Positions 25,808 to 34,675 of a stretch of DNA of 64,000 bases are shown piece by piece. The stretch spans positions 186,001 to 250,000 of the forward strand of contig NZ_VDMR01000004.1 of assembly GCF_006346315.1 (NCBI RefSeq). The letters run 5' to 3'. Position 1 is the stretch's first letter. The number at the start of each line of letters is the position of its first letter. Position numbers and translations under genes: made by a program. The notes under the pieces are model-generated. The model worked only from the letters and a program-made list of their open reading frames with translations, did not search any database and was not told where the DNA came from. This DNA comes from Nocardioides litoris (GTDB lineage: Bacteria; Actinomycetota; Actinomycetes; Propionibacteriales; Nocardioidaceae).

Positions 25808-26700
25808 GCGGCGACTCCTTCGCGCTGGGTCTCGGCGGTGAGCTCGAGGAACATCTCCTCCAGGCCGGCGCCGTCGGCGGCCCGGAGCTCGGACAGGGCG
25901 ACGCCGGCGGCGAGCGCGACGCGCCCGACCTGCTCGGCGTCGGCGTCGACGCGGTAGCCGCCGTCGAGCGGGTGGGCCTCCACCCCGGCCGCGGCGAGCG
26001 CCGCCCCGAGGGCGGCGAGGTCGCGGGTGCGGACGACGGTGCCGGAGCCGGCCAGCAGCTCGGCCTTGGTGCCGGAGGCGACGATCCGACCCCCGCCGAT
26101 GACCACGATGTCGTCGGCGACGACCTCGATCTCGTGCAGCAGGTGGGAGGACAGCAGCACGGTGCCGCCGCCGTCGGCGTACTCGCGCAGCAGGTCGCGC
26201 ATCCAGCGGATGCCCGCCGGGTCGAGGCCGTTGGCGGGCTCGTCGAGGACGAGGGAGGCGGGCTCGCCGATGAGGGCGACGGCGATGCCGAGGCGCTGGC
26301 GCATGCCGAGGGAGTAGTTGCGGACCCGGCGGTCGGCCTCGGTGCGGGTCAGGCTGACCCGCTCGAGCATCGCGTCGACGCGGTCGGCGGGCAGGCCGAG
26401 GGTGCGCTGGGCGATGGTGAGGACCTCGCGTCCGGTGCGGCCGGCGTGCTGGGCCGAGGCGTCGAGGAGCACCCCGACCTCGCGGCCGGGGTTGGGCAGG
26501 TCGCGGAACCGCACGCCGTGGACGGTGGCGGTGCCCGACGTCGCCGGGGTGAGCCCGACGAGGACGCGCATGGTCGTGGACTTGCCGGCCCCGTTGGGGC
26601 CGAGGAACCCGGTCACGCGACCGGGTCGGGCCGTGAACGACACGTCGTCCACGGCGGTGTGGGACCCGTAGGTCCGGGTGAGGTGCTCGACGGTGATCAT
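25804..26700 (-). CDS. ABC transporter ATP-binding protein
   Basis: This 298-residue ATPase has Walker A GPNGAGKST, the ABC signature YSLGMRQRLGIA, Walker B LVLDEPANGLDP and the switch His in LLSSHLLHEIE. The chain has a C-terminal extension of about 80 residues typical of DrrA/BcrA-type exporters. It lies upstream of and overlaps its permease (ATGA), so together they form a two-component ABC-2 exporter. Confidence 0.9.
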   Translation of the reverse strand: MITVEHLTRTYGSHTAVDDVSFTARPGRVTGFLGPNGAGKSTTMRVLVGLTPATSGTATVHGVRFRDLPNPGREVGVLLDASAQHAGRTGREVLTIAQRTLGLPADRVDAMLERVSLTRTEADRRVRNYSLGMRQRLGIAVALIGEPASLVLDEPANGLDPAGIRWMRDLLREYADGGGTVLLSSHLLHEIEVVADDIVVIGGGRIVASGTKAELLAGSGTVVRTRDLAALGAALAAAGVEAHPLDGGYRVDADAEQVGRVALAAGVALSELRAADGAGLEEMFLELTAETQREGVAA

Positions 26701-26805
26701 GGTCGAGAGCCTCGCGCCGCCGCGCCTCCCGGCACATCGGGGGAACCGCTGAGCCCCACCCCGGCCGCACCCCCGGGGCGACCCCGGGGGTGTCTCGGGG
26801 TGGTG

Positions 26806-28032
26806 TCAGTGGCCGGGGGAGTCGGAGCGCTGCCGGGTACGCCGCGTGGCGCGGGTGCGACCGGAGCCGGTGCCCGGCTCGCCGTCGTCCCAGCGGACGG
26901 CGCGGTCGCGACCCTCGGTCTTGGCGCGGTAGAGCGCGACGTCGGCGCGGTGGACGAGCTCGTCGGGGTCGGCGCCGGTCCAGCCGACGGCGACGCCGAA
27001 GCTGACGGTGGGTCCGTCGAGGCCGAGCTCGGAGCGCAGGCCGTCGGCGACCCGGGCGACGAACGCCTCCGCGCGCTCCTCCTCAGTGAGCAGGACCGCG
27101 AACTCGTCGCCGCCGAGCCGGGCCGCAGCGTCCCCGCCGTCGAGGGCCGCGGCCACCGTGGTGGCGAAGGACGACAGCGCCCGGTCGCCCGCCGCGTGGC
27201 CCTCGCTGTCGTTGAGCGCCTTGAACCCGTCGAGGTCGGCGACCAGCACCGCGCACCGCCGGGCGCTCGCCGGGTCGTCCAGGACCGCGGTGAGCAGCCG
27301 GAAGAACGCGCCCCGGTTGAGCAGGCCGGTCAGCTCGTCGCGCTCGGCACGGCTGCGCAGCACCACGCGCTGCTGCTCGTGGCCGAGGATCGACATCGTG
27401 TAGGTGACGACGACCAGCATCACCATCGTGAGCAGCGTGGTGCTCTGGCTGCCGAGCACCACGTCGAACACCGGGTCCTCGGCGCCCAGGAACGCCAGGG
27501 CCGCCGCCCGCAGCAGGTAGAAGGCGGCCAGGATCCCGGCCATCACCGACATGGCCACCACCGCGGTGCGCACCGAGCGGTCCTCGGCCCGCCGTCCGGC
27601 GGGCTCGGCGGCCATGGTCCGCAGCTCCCACGACGCCGCCGCCAGGGCCAGCGACATCGAGAGCAGGAAGAACGGCCCGCCGGTCCACACGTCGTCGACC
27701 GGGTCGTCGAGCAGGGCGACCGCCAGCACCAGCAGCGGGACGCCGACCAGCCAGCGCCAGCGTACCCGCTGGCCCCGCAGGGACCGGGTGCCCGCCCAGA
27801 CCGCCCCGGCTCCCGCCGTGGTCAGCGCGTTGCCGGCCGGGTTGGCCACGACCTGCAGCCGGGTGCCGTCGGCGAGGTAGAGCGAGGCCCCCGCGATGAA
27901 CAGCGCGAGCGAGACGCACCACCAGCCGCTGTAGGCCGAGTGCGAGGTCCGGTACGTCGCGACGTAGAACAGCACGAGCACCGCGACGGCGACCACGCCG
28001 AACGCGACCCGGAGCGTCGCCACGTCGAGCAC
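26806..28032 (-). CDS. Membrane-bound diguanylate cyclase (GGDEF)
   Basis: This 408-residue protein has seven or eight transmembrane helices in residues 1-230 and a C-terminal GGDEF domain with RDELTGLLNRGAFFRLL, DLDGFKALNDSEGHAAGD and the intact active site ARLGGDEFAVLL, so it should make cyclic di-GMP. The RxxD inhibitory site five residues before GGDEF is absent, so product feedback through that site is unlikely. A basic Arg/Thr tail ends the protein. The membrane part resembles no sensor domain I can name. It is monocistronic and divergent from the acyltransferase gene. Confidence 0.88.
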   Translation of the reverse strand: MLDVATLRVAFGVVAVAVLVLFYVATYRTSHSAYSGWWCVSLALFIAGASLYLADGTRLQVVANPAGNALTTAGAGAVWAGTRSLRGQRVRWRWLVGVPLLVLAVALLDDPVDDVWTGGPFFLLSMSLALAAASWELRTMAAEPAGRRAEDRSVRTAVVAMSVMAGILAAFYLLRAAALAFLGAEDPVFDVVLGSQSTTLLTMVMLVVVTYTMSILGHEQQRVVLRSRAERDELTGLLNRGAFFRLLTAVLDDPASARRCAVLVADLDGFKALNDSEGHAAGDRALSSFATTVAAALDGGDAAARLGGDEFAVLLTEEERAEAFVARVADGLRSELGLDGPTVSFGVAVGWTGADPDELVHRADVALYRAKTEGRDRAVRWDDGEPGTGSGRTRATRRTRQRSDSPGH

Positions 28033-28184
28033 GGCGCCAGGGTAGTGAGGCCGGGGCGCGGACGGCGGGGGTTTCGCCGAGGTCGTCCGACCGGTCGCGG
28101 GGACGCGCCGGACGAGGTGCGACGGGGCGCCCTCGCCCCTCGGTAGCGTGGGCCGACCGGGACAGCGGGGCAGTGAGGGGTGGC

Positions 28185-30383
28185 ATGACGCAGGGCCGAT
28201 CGGCCACGGCCGACCCCGCCGTCGCAGCCGACCCCGCCGACCCTGCCGACCCGCGGGCGGACCCCGTGGTCCGGCGGCGCGACCGCTACCGGCCCGACGT
28301 CCAGGGCCTGCGCGCGGTCGCGGTGCTGGCCGTCGTGGCCGCGCACTACCGGCTGCCGGGCCTCGAGGGCGGCTACCTCGGGGTCGACGTGTTCCTCGTC
28401 GTCTCGGGGTTCCTCATCACCCAGCTGCTCCTGAGCGAGGTGCGCGAGACCGGTGGGGTGTCGGTGGGCGGGTTCTGGGCCCGCCGCGCCCGGCGCATCC
28501 TGCCCGCGGCCACCGTCGTCGTGGTCGTCACGGTCGCGCTCAGCTCGATCCTGCTCGGGGCGGCCGAGGCGGTCGAGGTGGTCCGCGACGCGGGCTGGGC
28601 GGCGGTCTTCGCCGCCAACGTCCGGTTCGCCCAGGTGGGCACCGACTACTTCGCCCAGGACCAGCTCACCTCGCCGCTCCAGCACTACTGGTCGCTGGCG
28701 GTCGAGGAGCAGTTCTACGTCGTCTGGCCGCTCCTCGTGCTCGGGTGCGTGGCGCTGCTGGCGCGCCGTCGACGCGGCTCGCCGACCCGCGCCCTGCTCG
28801 TCGTCCTGCTCGTCCTGGTCGCGGCGTCCTTCGCCTACGCCGTCCACCTGACCCGCGCCGACCCGGTCGCGGCCTACTTCTCGACGCCCGCCCGCGCCTG
28901 GGAGCTCGGCGCCGGTGGCGTCGCCGCCATCGTCGGGCGTCGCCTCTCCGCGCCGCTCTCGGTCCGCGCGCGGGGGCTCCTCGCGCTCACCGGGCTCGTC
29001 GGCATGGGCATGGCCTTCACGACGTACGACGCGTCCGCGCAGGCGCGCGCCGAGCTGGCCCTGCTGCCCGTGGTGGCCACCGCCATGGTGCTGGTCGCGG
29101 GCGTCCGAGGCCCCGGCGCCGTCGCGGACCCGGCCTGGCCGCAGCGGCTGCTCGGGGTGCGCCCGCTGCGTGCGGTGGGGGACTGGTCCTACTCGCTCTA
29201 CCTGTGGCACTGGCCCCTGCTCGTCGTGCTCGAGGGCCGCGACGGGCCCGTCGGCTGGCTGGCCCGCCTCGACCTCGCACTGCTGGCGCTCGGCCTGGCC
29301 GCCCTGACGCACCGGTTCGTCGAGACCCCGCTGCGCGACCCCCTGCGCATCCCGCGGTTCCGTGCCCTGGCGCTCTACCCGGCCTCGGTCTCCGTGCTCG
29401 CCCTGACCTGCGCGCTCGGCTGGTCCTACGCCCACCACCGCGCCACGTCGTACGGCGAGGGGCCGGCGCTCACGCTGCAGGGCTCCGGGGTCAGCGAGGA
29501 CCCCCAGGTGGAGGTCAGCCCCGACCCGGTCGTGGCCCTCGTGCAGGCCTCGGTGTACGCCGGGGAGCGCGGCCGGCCGGTGCCCCGCACCCTGCGCCCG
29601 GGCCGGCTCGACCTGGCCACCAGCATCGCCGGGGTGGGGGAGTGCAGCTACTCGCCGGCCGACGTGCGGCGGCTGTGCCCGCGGGGCGACGTCACCGCCG
29701 ACCGGACGCTGGTGGTGATCGGCGACAGCCACGCCCAGATGTGGATCTCGGCGTTCGACCAGATCGCGCAGCGTGCGGGCCTGCGCGCCTACTACCTCGT
29801 CAAGCCGCAGTGCACGGCCGCCAGCGTGACCGTCACCCGACCCGACGTCGGCGGCCCGTGGGCCGACTGCACCGCGTTCCGCGACTGGGCCTTCGCCCAG
29901 GTCGAGCGGCTGCGGCCCGACGTGACCGTGCTCGCCAGCACCGGCCCCGACGGCGACCTCGTCGACGACGCCGGCACGGCCGTCGCCCCCGGCACGCCGG
30001 CCCGGACCGCCCTGCTCCAGCAGGCCTGGGCGACCTCGCTGGCGCGACTGGCGCCGTGGACCGACGAGCTGCGGCTGCTGCGCGACGTCCCCACCGCCGA
30101 CCGGGCCCCCGGCGCCTGCCTGGACGACGGCGCCGCCGACCTCGGCGACTGCCTCTTCGCCCCTGACCCGGCCGCCGAGGCCGACGCCGACGCCTCGGTC
30201 CGGGCGGCCCGCTCGCTCGGCGTCCCCACCGTCGACCCGCGGCCCTGGCTGTGCTGGCGCGACCGCTGCGCCGCCGTCGTCGGCGACGTCATCCCCTACA
30301 TCGACCGCAGCCACCTGACCTCGGTGTACGCCGCCTCGCTCGCCGGGTCCCTCGGCCGCCGTCTCGGTCTCTGGCCCACCTGA
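28185..30383 (+). CDS. OafA/YrhL-type acyltransferase with C-terminal SGNH domain
   Basis: This membrane acyltransferase-3 protein (about 732 residues) opens with RYRPDVQGLRAVAVLAVVAA and has ten or eleven helices to about residue 410. The next 300 residues are an extracytoplasmic SGNH hydrolase-like domain with the block LVVIGDSHAQMW and the late SHLT motif. Such proteins add acetyl or other acyl groups to cell-surface sugars, peptidoglycan or secreted glycans. ATG at 28185 is preferred because GAGGGG lies just before it; GTG at 28173 is in frame. No glycan gene cluster surrounds it. Confidence 0.88.
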   Translation: MTQGRSATADPAVAADPADPADPRADPVVRRRDRYRPDVQGLRAVAVLAVVAAHYRLPGLEGGYLGVDVFLVVSGFLITQLLLSEVRETGGVSVGGFWARRARRILPAATVVVVVTVALSSILLGAAEAVEVVRDAGWAAVFAANVRFAQVGTDYFAQDQLTSPLQHYWSLAVEEQFYVVWPLLVLGCVALLARRRRGSPTRALLVVLLVLVAASFAYAVHLTRADPVAAYFSTPARAWELGAGGVAAIVGRRLSAPLSVRARGLLALTGLVGMGMAFTTYDASAQARAELALLPVVATAMVLVAGVRGPGAVADPAWPQRLLGVRPLRAVGDWSYSLYLWHWPLLVVLEGRDGPVGWLARLDLALLALGLAALTHRFVETPLRDPLRIPRFRALALYPASVSVLALTCALGWSYAHHRATSYGEGPALTLQGSGVSEDPQVEVSPDPVVALVQASVYAGERGRPVPRTLRPGRLDLATSIAGVGECSYSPADVRRLCPRGDVTADRTLVVIGDSHAQMWISAFDQIAQRAGLRAYYLVKPQCTAASVTVTRPDVGGPWADCTAFRDWAFAQVERLRPDVTVLASTGPDGDLVDDAGTAVAPGTPARTALLQQAWATSLARLAPWTDELRLLRDVPTADRAPGACLDDGAADLGDCLFAPDPAAEADADASVRAARSLGVPTVDPRPWLCWRDRCAAVVGDVIPYIDRSHLTSVYAASLAGSLGRRLGLWPT

Positions 30384-30394
30384 CCCTGGACCAC

Positions 30395-30434
30395 ACGGTG
30401 GTCGGGGAGGGACGGAGTGCCGCCTGGAGACCAC
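30395..30434 (+). repeat. Degenerate family A palindromic element
   Basis: The sequence keeps the outer arms ACGGTGGTCGGGGA and CTGGAGACCAC but the inner stem has lost complementarity. It lies alone after the acyltransferase gene, upstream of the efeU iron box. Confidence 0.6.
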
Positions 30435-30470
30435 GCGGCCCGGGTCCAGGACGAGATCTTCACAACTCTG

Positions 30471-30489
30471 TTAGGTCAGCCTTGCCTCA
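30471..30489 (+). promoter_or_regulatory. DtxR/IdeR-type iron box of efeUOB
   Basis: TTAGGTCAGCCTTGCCTCA matches 14 of 19 positions of the DtxR/IdeR consensus TTAGGTTAGGCTAACCTAA. It lies immediately upstream of the efeU -10 box, where bound repressor would block RNA polymerase when iron is plentiful. Confidence 0.75.
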
Positions 30490-30496
30490 ACAGGCG

Positions 30497-30502
30497 TACA
30501 GT
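30497..30502 (+). promoter_or_regulatory. Candidate -10 box of efeU (leaderless)
   Basis: TACAGT fits TANNNT and ends 8 nt before the efeU GTG. The iron box lies just upstream, across the expected -35 region. Confidence 0.5.
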
Positions 30503-30510
30503 CGTCGCTC

Positions 30511-31389
30511 GTGCTCAGCAACGTCCTCATCGGCCTGCGCGAGGGGCTCGAGGCCTCCCTGGTCGTCAGCATCCTCGTGGCCTACCTGGTCAAGTCCGAC
30601 CGGCGCCACCAGCTGAAGTGGATCTGGGCCGGCGTCGGCGCGGCCGTCGCCCTGGCCGTCGGGTTCACCCTGCTGCTCGGCCTCCAGTCGCGCAAGCTCG
30701 ACTTCCGCAGCCAGGAGCTGCTGGGCGGATTCATGTCGCTGGTCGCGGCGGTGTTCGTGACCTGGATGATCTTCTGGATGGCCGGCGCCGCCCGCTCCAT
30801 CGCCGGCGAGCTGCGAGGCAAGCTCGACCAGGCCGCCGACAGCCCGCTGTCGGTCGCGGTCATCGCCTTCCTCGCCGTCGGGCGCGAGGGCATGGAGACC
30901 GCCGCGATCCTGTGGGCCAACACCCAGACCGCCACCGGCCGCGACAAGCCTGCCGGGTCCGACCTCACCTCGACCCCGCTCGTCGGCGCCCTCGTGGGCA
31001 TCGGGGTGGCCGTGGTCATCGGCTACCTCATCTACCGCGGCGCGGTGACGATCAACCTCTCCACGTTCTTCACCTGGACCGGTGCGCTGCTCATCCTGGT
31101 CGCCGGCGGCGTGCTGTCCTACGGCGTCCACGACCTGCAGGAGATCGACGTGCTGCCGGGCCTGGGCTCGACGCTGTTCGACATCTCCGGCACCGTCAAC
31201 GCCTCGTCCTGGTACGGCACCCTGCTCGGCGGGATGTTCAACTTCTCGCCCGCGCCGACCGTGCTCGAGGCCGCCGTCTGGGTCGCGTACGTCGTGCCGG
31301 TGACGTTCCTGTTCCTGCGCGCCGTCCGGCGCCGCGACCGGGGCTCGCGCCCGACGCCCGCCCCCAGCACGCCCGCCGTGCCCGCCTGA
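30511..31389 (+). CDS. efeU: Iron permease EfeU (FTR1 family)
   Basis: This 292-residue membrane protein has seven transmembrane helices and the paired REGLE-type motifs of oxidase-dependent iron transporters: GLREGLEASLVVSIL in helix 1 and LAVGREGMETAAILW in helix 4. Glutamates in these motifs conduct iron. It imports iron delivered by EfeO and EfeB. The tail RRRDRGSRPTPAPS is cytoplasmic and disordered. It is the first gene of efeUOB. Confidence 0.93.
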   Translation: MLSNVLIGLREGLEASLVVSILVAYLVKSDRRHQLKWIWAGVGAAVALAVGFTLLLGLQSRKLDFRSQELLGGFMSLVAAVFVTWMIFWMAGAARSIAGELRGKLDQAADSPLSVAVIAFLAVGREGMETAAILWANTQTATGRDKPAGSDLTSTPLVGALVGIGVAVVIGYLIYRGAVTINLSTFFTWTGALLILVAGGVLSYGVHDLQEIDVLPGLGSTLFDISGTVNASSWYGTLLGGMFNFSPAPTVLEAAVWVAYVVPVTFLFLRAVRRRDRGSRPTPAPSTPAVPA

Positions 31390-31447
31390 CCCGACCCCGC
31401 CCGACCCCGCCCGCACCCAGCCGTACCGATCGACCCGAAGGACCCCG

Positions 31448-32608
31448 ATGAAGCGCACGACCCTGGCCGCGATCGCCCTGACCGCCCTGGCCCCCGCCCT
31501 CGCCGCCTGCGGCACCGAGAGCACCAAGCAGGCCGAGGGTGGCCGGGCCTTCACGGTCACCTCCAGCGCCGACGGCTGCGAGGTCTCCGGCGACACCGCC
31601 CCGGCCGGCGTGCTGACCTTCGAGGTCAGCAACACCGCCGACGAGGCCACCGAGTTCTACCTGCTGGGCGAGGACGGCCTGCGGGTCGTGGGCGAGGTCG
31701 AGAACATCGGCGCCGACGGCAGCAACACCCTCACCGTCAAGGCCCCGGCCGGCACCTACTACACCAAGTGCCGCCCCGGCATGACGGGCGAGGGCATCAG
31801 CGCCGCGTTCACCGTCACCGAGTCCGCCGAGGGCGAGCAGGAGCTCAGCGCGACCGACCAGCAGCGCGTCGACGAGGCCCTGGCCGGCTACCGGCTCTAC
31901 GTGCGCGACCAGTCCGCGCAGCTGCTGGAGAAGACCGAGCAGTTCGTCACCGCCTACGAGGCCGGCCAGGACGACCAGGCCCGCGCGCTCTACCCGGTCG
32001 CCCGCACCCACTGGGAGCGCATCGAGACCGTCGCTGAGTCCTTCGGCGACCTCGACCCCAAGATGGACCTGCGCGAGGCCGACCTCGAGCCCGGCCAGGA
32101 GTGGACCGGCTGGCACCGCATCGAGAAGGACCTCTGGCCCGCCGAGGCGAAGGCCTACACCCCGCTCACCCCGGCCGAGCGCACGACGTACGCCGACGAC
32201 CTGCTGGCCAACACCCGCACCCTGGACACCCAGATCCAGGACCTCGACTACACCGTCGACCAGGTCGCCAACGGCTCGCGCGGCCTGCTCGAGGAGGTCG
32301 CCGTCGGCAAGGTGACCGGCGAGGAGGAGGCCTGGTCGCACACCGACCTGTGGGACTTCCAGGCCAACGTCGACGGCGCCCGGGTGGCCTATGAGGGCCT
32401 CGAGCCCATCGTGCGCGACAACGACGCCGCGCTCGCCGACCAGCTCACCGAGCGGTTCGCGGCCCTGCAGACGCTGCTCGACGCGCAGCGGCAGGGCGAC
32501 GGCTTCGTCCTCTACACCGACCTCTCGCCCGCGCAGGTCAAGGAGCTCTCGCGGGCCGTCAACGCCCTGTCCGAGCCGCTGTCGCGGCTGACCGCGGCGG
32601 TCGTCTGA
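31448..32608 (+). CDS. efeO: Iron uptake lipoprotein EfeO (cupredoxin + M75)
   Basis: This 386-residue lipoprotein has a signal peptide with lipobox LAPALAAC, an N-terminal cupredoxin-like domain (about residues 35-125) and a C-terminal M75/imelysin-like helical domain with the HxxE metal motif in ARTHWERIETVAESFG and GWHRIEKDLW. The full two-domain EfeO form binds iron (and possibly copper for ferrous oxidation) outside the membrane and passes it to EfeU. ATG at 31448 follows GAAGGACCCCG. Confidence 0.92.
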   Translation: MKRTTLAAIALTALAPALAACGTESTKQAEGGRAFTVTSSADGCEVSGDTAPAGVLTFEVSNTADEATEFYLLGEDGLRVVGEVENIGADGSNTLTVKAPAGTYYTKCRPGMTGEGISAAFTVTESAEGEQELSATDQQRVDEALAGYRLYVRDQSAQLLEKTEQFVTAYEAGQDDQARALYPVARTHWERIETVAESFGDLDPKMDLREADLEPGQEWTGWHRIEKDLWPAEAKAYTPLTPAERTTYADDLLANTRTLDTQIQDLDYTVDQVANGSRGLLEEVAVGKVTGEEEAWSHTDLWDFQANVDGARVAYEGLEPIVRDNDAALADQLTERFAALQTLLDAQRQGDGFVLYTDLSPAQVKELSRAVNALSEPLSRLTAAVV

Positions 32609-32610
32609 CC

Positions 32611-33855
32611 GTGGCCGGCGCACGGGTCTCGCGACGCGGCCTCCTCGGCGGCGGCGTGGCCGCGGCCGGGGCGGCCGGGGCGTACGCCGCCGGCCGCGCG
32701 GGGGCCGCCGAGCCCTCGTCGGCGTCCGGCCCGGCGTCGTACGCGTTCCGCGGCGAGCACCAGGCCGGCATCGTCACCCCGGCCCAGGACCGGCTGCACT
32801 TCGCCGCCTTCGACGTCACCACCACCGACCGGGACGAGCTCGTCGGGCTGCTCCGGGACTGGACCGAGGCCGCCGAGCGGATGACCCAGGGCGGGTACGC
32901 CGGCGAGGGCGGCGCCGTCGAGGGCGACCCGTTCCTGCCGCCCGACGACACCGGCGAGGCCATCGGGCTGCCGCCGTCCCGGCTGACCATCACGTTCGGG
33001 TTCGGGCCGTCGCTCTTCGACGACCGGTTCGGCCTGGCCGACCGGCGCCCGGCGTCCCTGCAGCGGCTGCCGCACTTCCCGGCCGACGACCTCGACCCGG
33101 CGGTCTCCGACGGCGACCTGTGCGTGCAGGCCTGCGCCGACGACCCCCAGGTGGCCGTGCACGCCATCCGCAACCTGGCCCGCATCGGCTTCGGCCGGGC
33201 GGCCGTGCGGTGGTCGCAGCTCGGCTTCGGTCGCACGTCCTCGACCAGCACCACCCAGTCGACCGCGCGCAACCTGTTCGGCTTCAAGGACGGCACCGCC
33301 AACGTCAAGGCCGAGGAGACCGGCGTGGTCGACACCCACGTCTGGGTCGGCGCCGACGACGACGCGGCGGGCGCCTGGCTGGCCGACGGCTCCTACCTGG
33401 TGGCCCGCCGCATCAACATGCAGATCGAGGTCTGGGACCGCCAGCCCCTGGCCGACCAAGAGGCCTTCGTCGGCCGCACCAAGGGCGAGGGCGCGCCGCT
33501 GGGCGGCACCCGCGAGGCCGACCTGCCCGACTTCGACGCCGTCACCGGCACCTCGCCCACGATCCCGGTCGACGCCCACGTGCGCGTCGTGCACCCCTCG
33601 ATGCACCAGGGCGCCCAGATGCTGCGCCGCGGCTACAACTTCGTCGACGGCACCGACGCCCTCGGCGGGCTCAACGCCGGCCTGTTCTTCATCGCCTTCG
33701 TGCGCGACCCCGCCACCCACTTCGTGCCCGTGCAGAACGCCATGGCCAAGGACGACGCGCTCATGGAGTACCTGAAGTTCACCGGGTCGGCGTTGTTCGC
33801 CGTCCCGCCGGGCACGCAGCCGGGCGAGCACGTCGGCCAGGCGCTGTTCGCCTGA
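32611..33855 (+). CDS. efeB: Deferrochelatase/DyP-type peroxidase EfeB
   Basis: This 414-residue haem peroxidase carries a twin-arginine signal (RVSRRGLLGGGVAAAG) and is therefore exported folded. The DyP signature GFKDGTAN (GxxDG) is intact, and RVVHPSMHQGAQMLRRGYNF supplies the proximal-side Arg region. In the Efe system it is thought to oxidise ferrous iron or release iron from haem for uptake by EfeU. GTG at 32611 begins 2 nt after the efeO stop. Confidence 0.92.
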   Translation: MAGARVSRRGLLGGGVAAAGAAGAYAAGRAGAAEPSSASGPASYAFRGEHQAGIVTPAQDRLHFAAFDVTTTDRDELVGLLRDWTEAAERMTQGGYAGEGGAVEGDPFLPPDDTGEAIGLPPSRLTITFGFGPSLFDDRFGLADRRPASLQRLPHFPADDLDPAVSDGDLCVQACADDPQVAVHAIRNLARIGFGRAAVRWSQLGFGRTSSTSTTQSTARNLFGFKDGTANVKAEETGVVDTHVWVGADDDAAGAWLADGSYLVARRINMQIEVWDRQPLADQEAFVGRTKGEGAPLGGTREADLPDFDAVTGTSPTIPVDAHVRVVHPSMHQGAQMLRRGYNFVDGTDALGGLNAGLFFIAFVRDPATHFVPVQNAMAKDDALMEYLKFTGSALFAVPPGTQPGEHVGQALFA

Positions 33856-33856
33856 G

Positions 33857-33932
33857 CGACCTGGTCGGTCCGGTCGACCTGGTCGATCTGGTCGACCTGG
33901 TCGACCTGGGCGACCTGGGCGACGGCGTACCC
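33857..33932 (+). repeat. 9-bp microsatellite (GACCTGGTC type)
   Basis: Between efeB and the response regulator lie about seven or eight imperfect copies of GACCTGGTC/GACCTGGGC. They have no open frame or motif of note. Slippage would change the gap length only. Confidence 0.8.
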
Positions 33933-34037
33933 CCGGCCGGAGGGTTCCGCACGCAAAGCAGGACAGGCGCCGGGGGTACCTGCGATCCTGTGGCCGCGGG
34001 TGAGGGACCCGTGCGACCGAGCGGGGAGGTGAGGTCG

Positions 34038-34490
34038 GTGGCGACGATCCTGGTGGCCGACGACAACGAGGACATGCAGCTGGTCATCCAGCTCGCCGTG
34101 GAGAAGATGGGGCACTCCGTCGTGCTCGCCAACGACGGCACGACCGCGCTCAGCGTGTGCCTCAACGGCGGCGTCGACGTGGCCCTGCTCGACGTGACCA
34201 TGCCGGGGCTCGAGGGGCCCGAGGTGGTCGCCGAGGTACGCCGCCACCCCGAGCGCAGGAGCCTCCCGATCCTGCTCATCTCGGCCATGTCGGGCTTCGA
34301 CGACATCGAGCGCGGCCTGCGCGCCGGAGCCGACGACTACATCACCAAGCCGTTCCAGACCTTCGAGCTGCACCGCCGCGTCGAGCGCATGGTGTGGCTC
34401 GGCGAGCAGCTCGAGGCACCCGACGAGCGGGGCGCGATGCGCCGCAACGCGATGTCGGCGCTGTCCAAGCTGCTGCCCCGCCGCGACTGA
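34038..34490 (+). CDS. Single-domain response regulator
   Basis: This 150-residue protein is a CheY-like receiver: acidic pocket ILVADDNED, phospho-acceptor Asp in VALLDVTMPGLEG, switch Ser in LLISAMSG and Lys in DYITKPFQTFEL. About 25 extra residues follow the last helix and hold no output domain. It would work by protein contact or as a phosphate sink. GTG at 34038 follows GAGGTGAGG; GTG at 34029 is also in frame. It is convergent with the large kinase gene, separated by family B repeats. Confidence 0.85.
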   Translation: MATILVADDNEDMQLVIQLAVEKMGHSVVLANDGTTALSVCLNGGVDVALLDVTMPGLEGPEVVAEVRRHPERRSLPILLISAMSGFDDIERGLRAGADDYITKPFQTFELHRRVERMVWLGEQLEAPDERGAMRRNAMSALSKLLPRRD

Positions 34491-34532
34491 CGGCCCGCGG
34501 TCGGCTGGACGGGTTCGGCCGGGAGGAACCCG

Positions 34533-34665
34533 CCAGAAGTGGCAGTTTCTCCGGTTGAGCGGAGATTCTGGACACCGGCTGTGACTCCTGGCACGAAACT
34601 CCCACTCCTGGTGGGGAGTTCCCCGCCAGAAGTGGCCGTTTCTCCGGTTAACCGGAGGTTTTGCC
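34533..34665 (+). repeat. Family B palindromic repeats, second cluster
   Basis: Copy 1 (34533-34570) reads CCAGAAGTGGC, then a stem around CTCCGGTTGAGCGGAG and closes with TTCTGG, which pairs with the opening CCAGAA. Copy 2 (about 34601-34665) has CTCCCACTCCTGG, CCAGAAGTGGC and the perfect palindrome CTCCGGTTAACCGGAG at 34642-34657. Landmarks and order match the 21.03-21.12 kb pair. The cluster lies between convergent genes and could end both transcripts. Confidence 0.82.
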
Positions 34666-34675
34666 GCCGCCGGCC

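Noticed and set aside
28181..30170. A long alternative plus-strand frame overlapping the acyltransferase
   Set aside because: Its translation is Arg/Ala/Pro/Gly-rich without motifs, whereas the chosen frame gives complete acyltransferase-3 and SGNH signatures.
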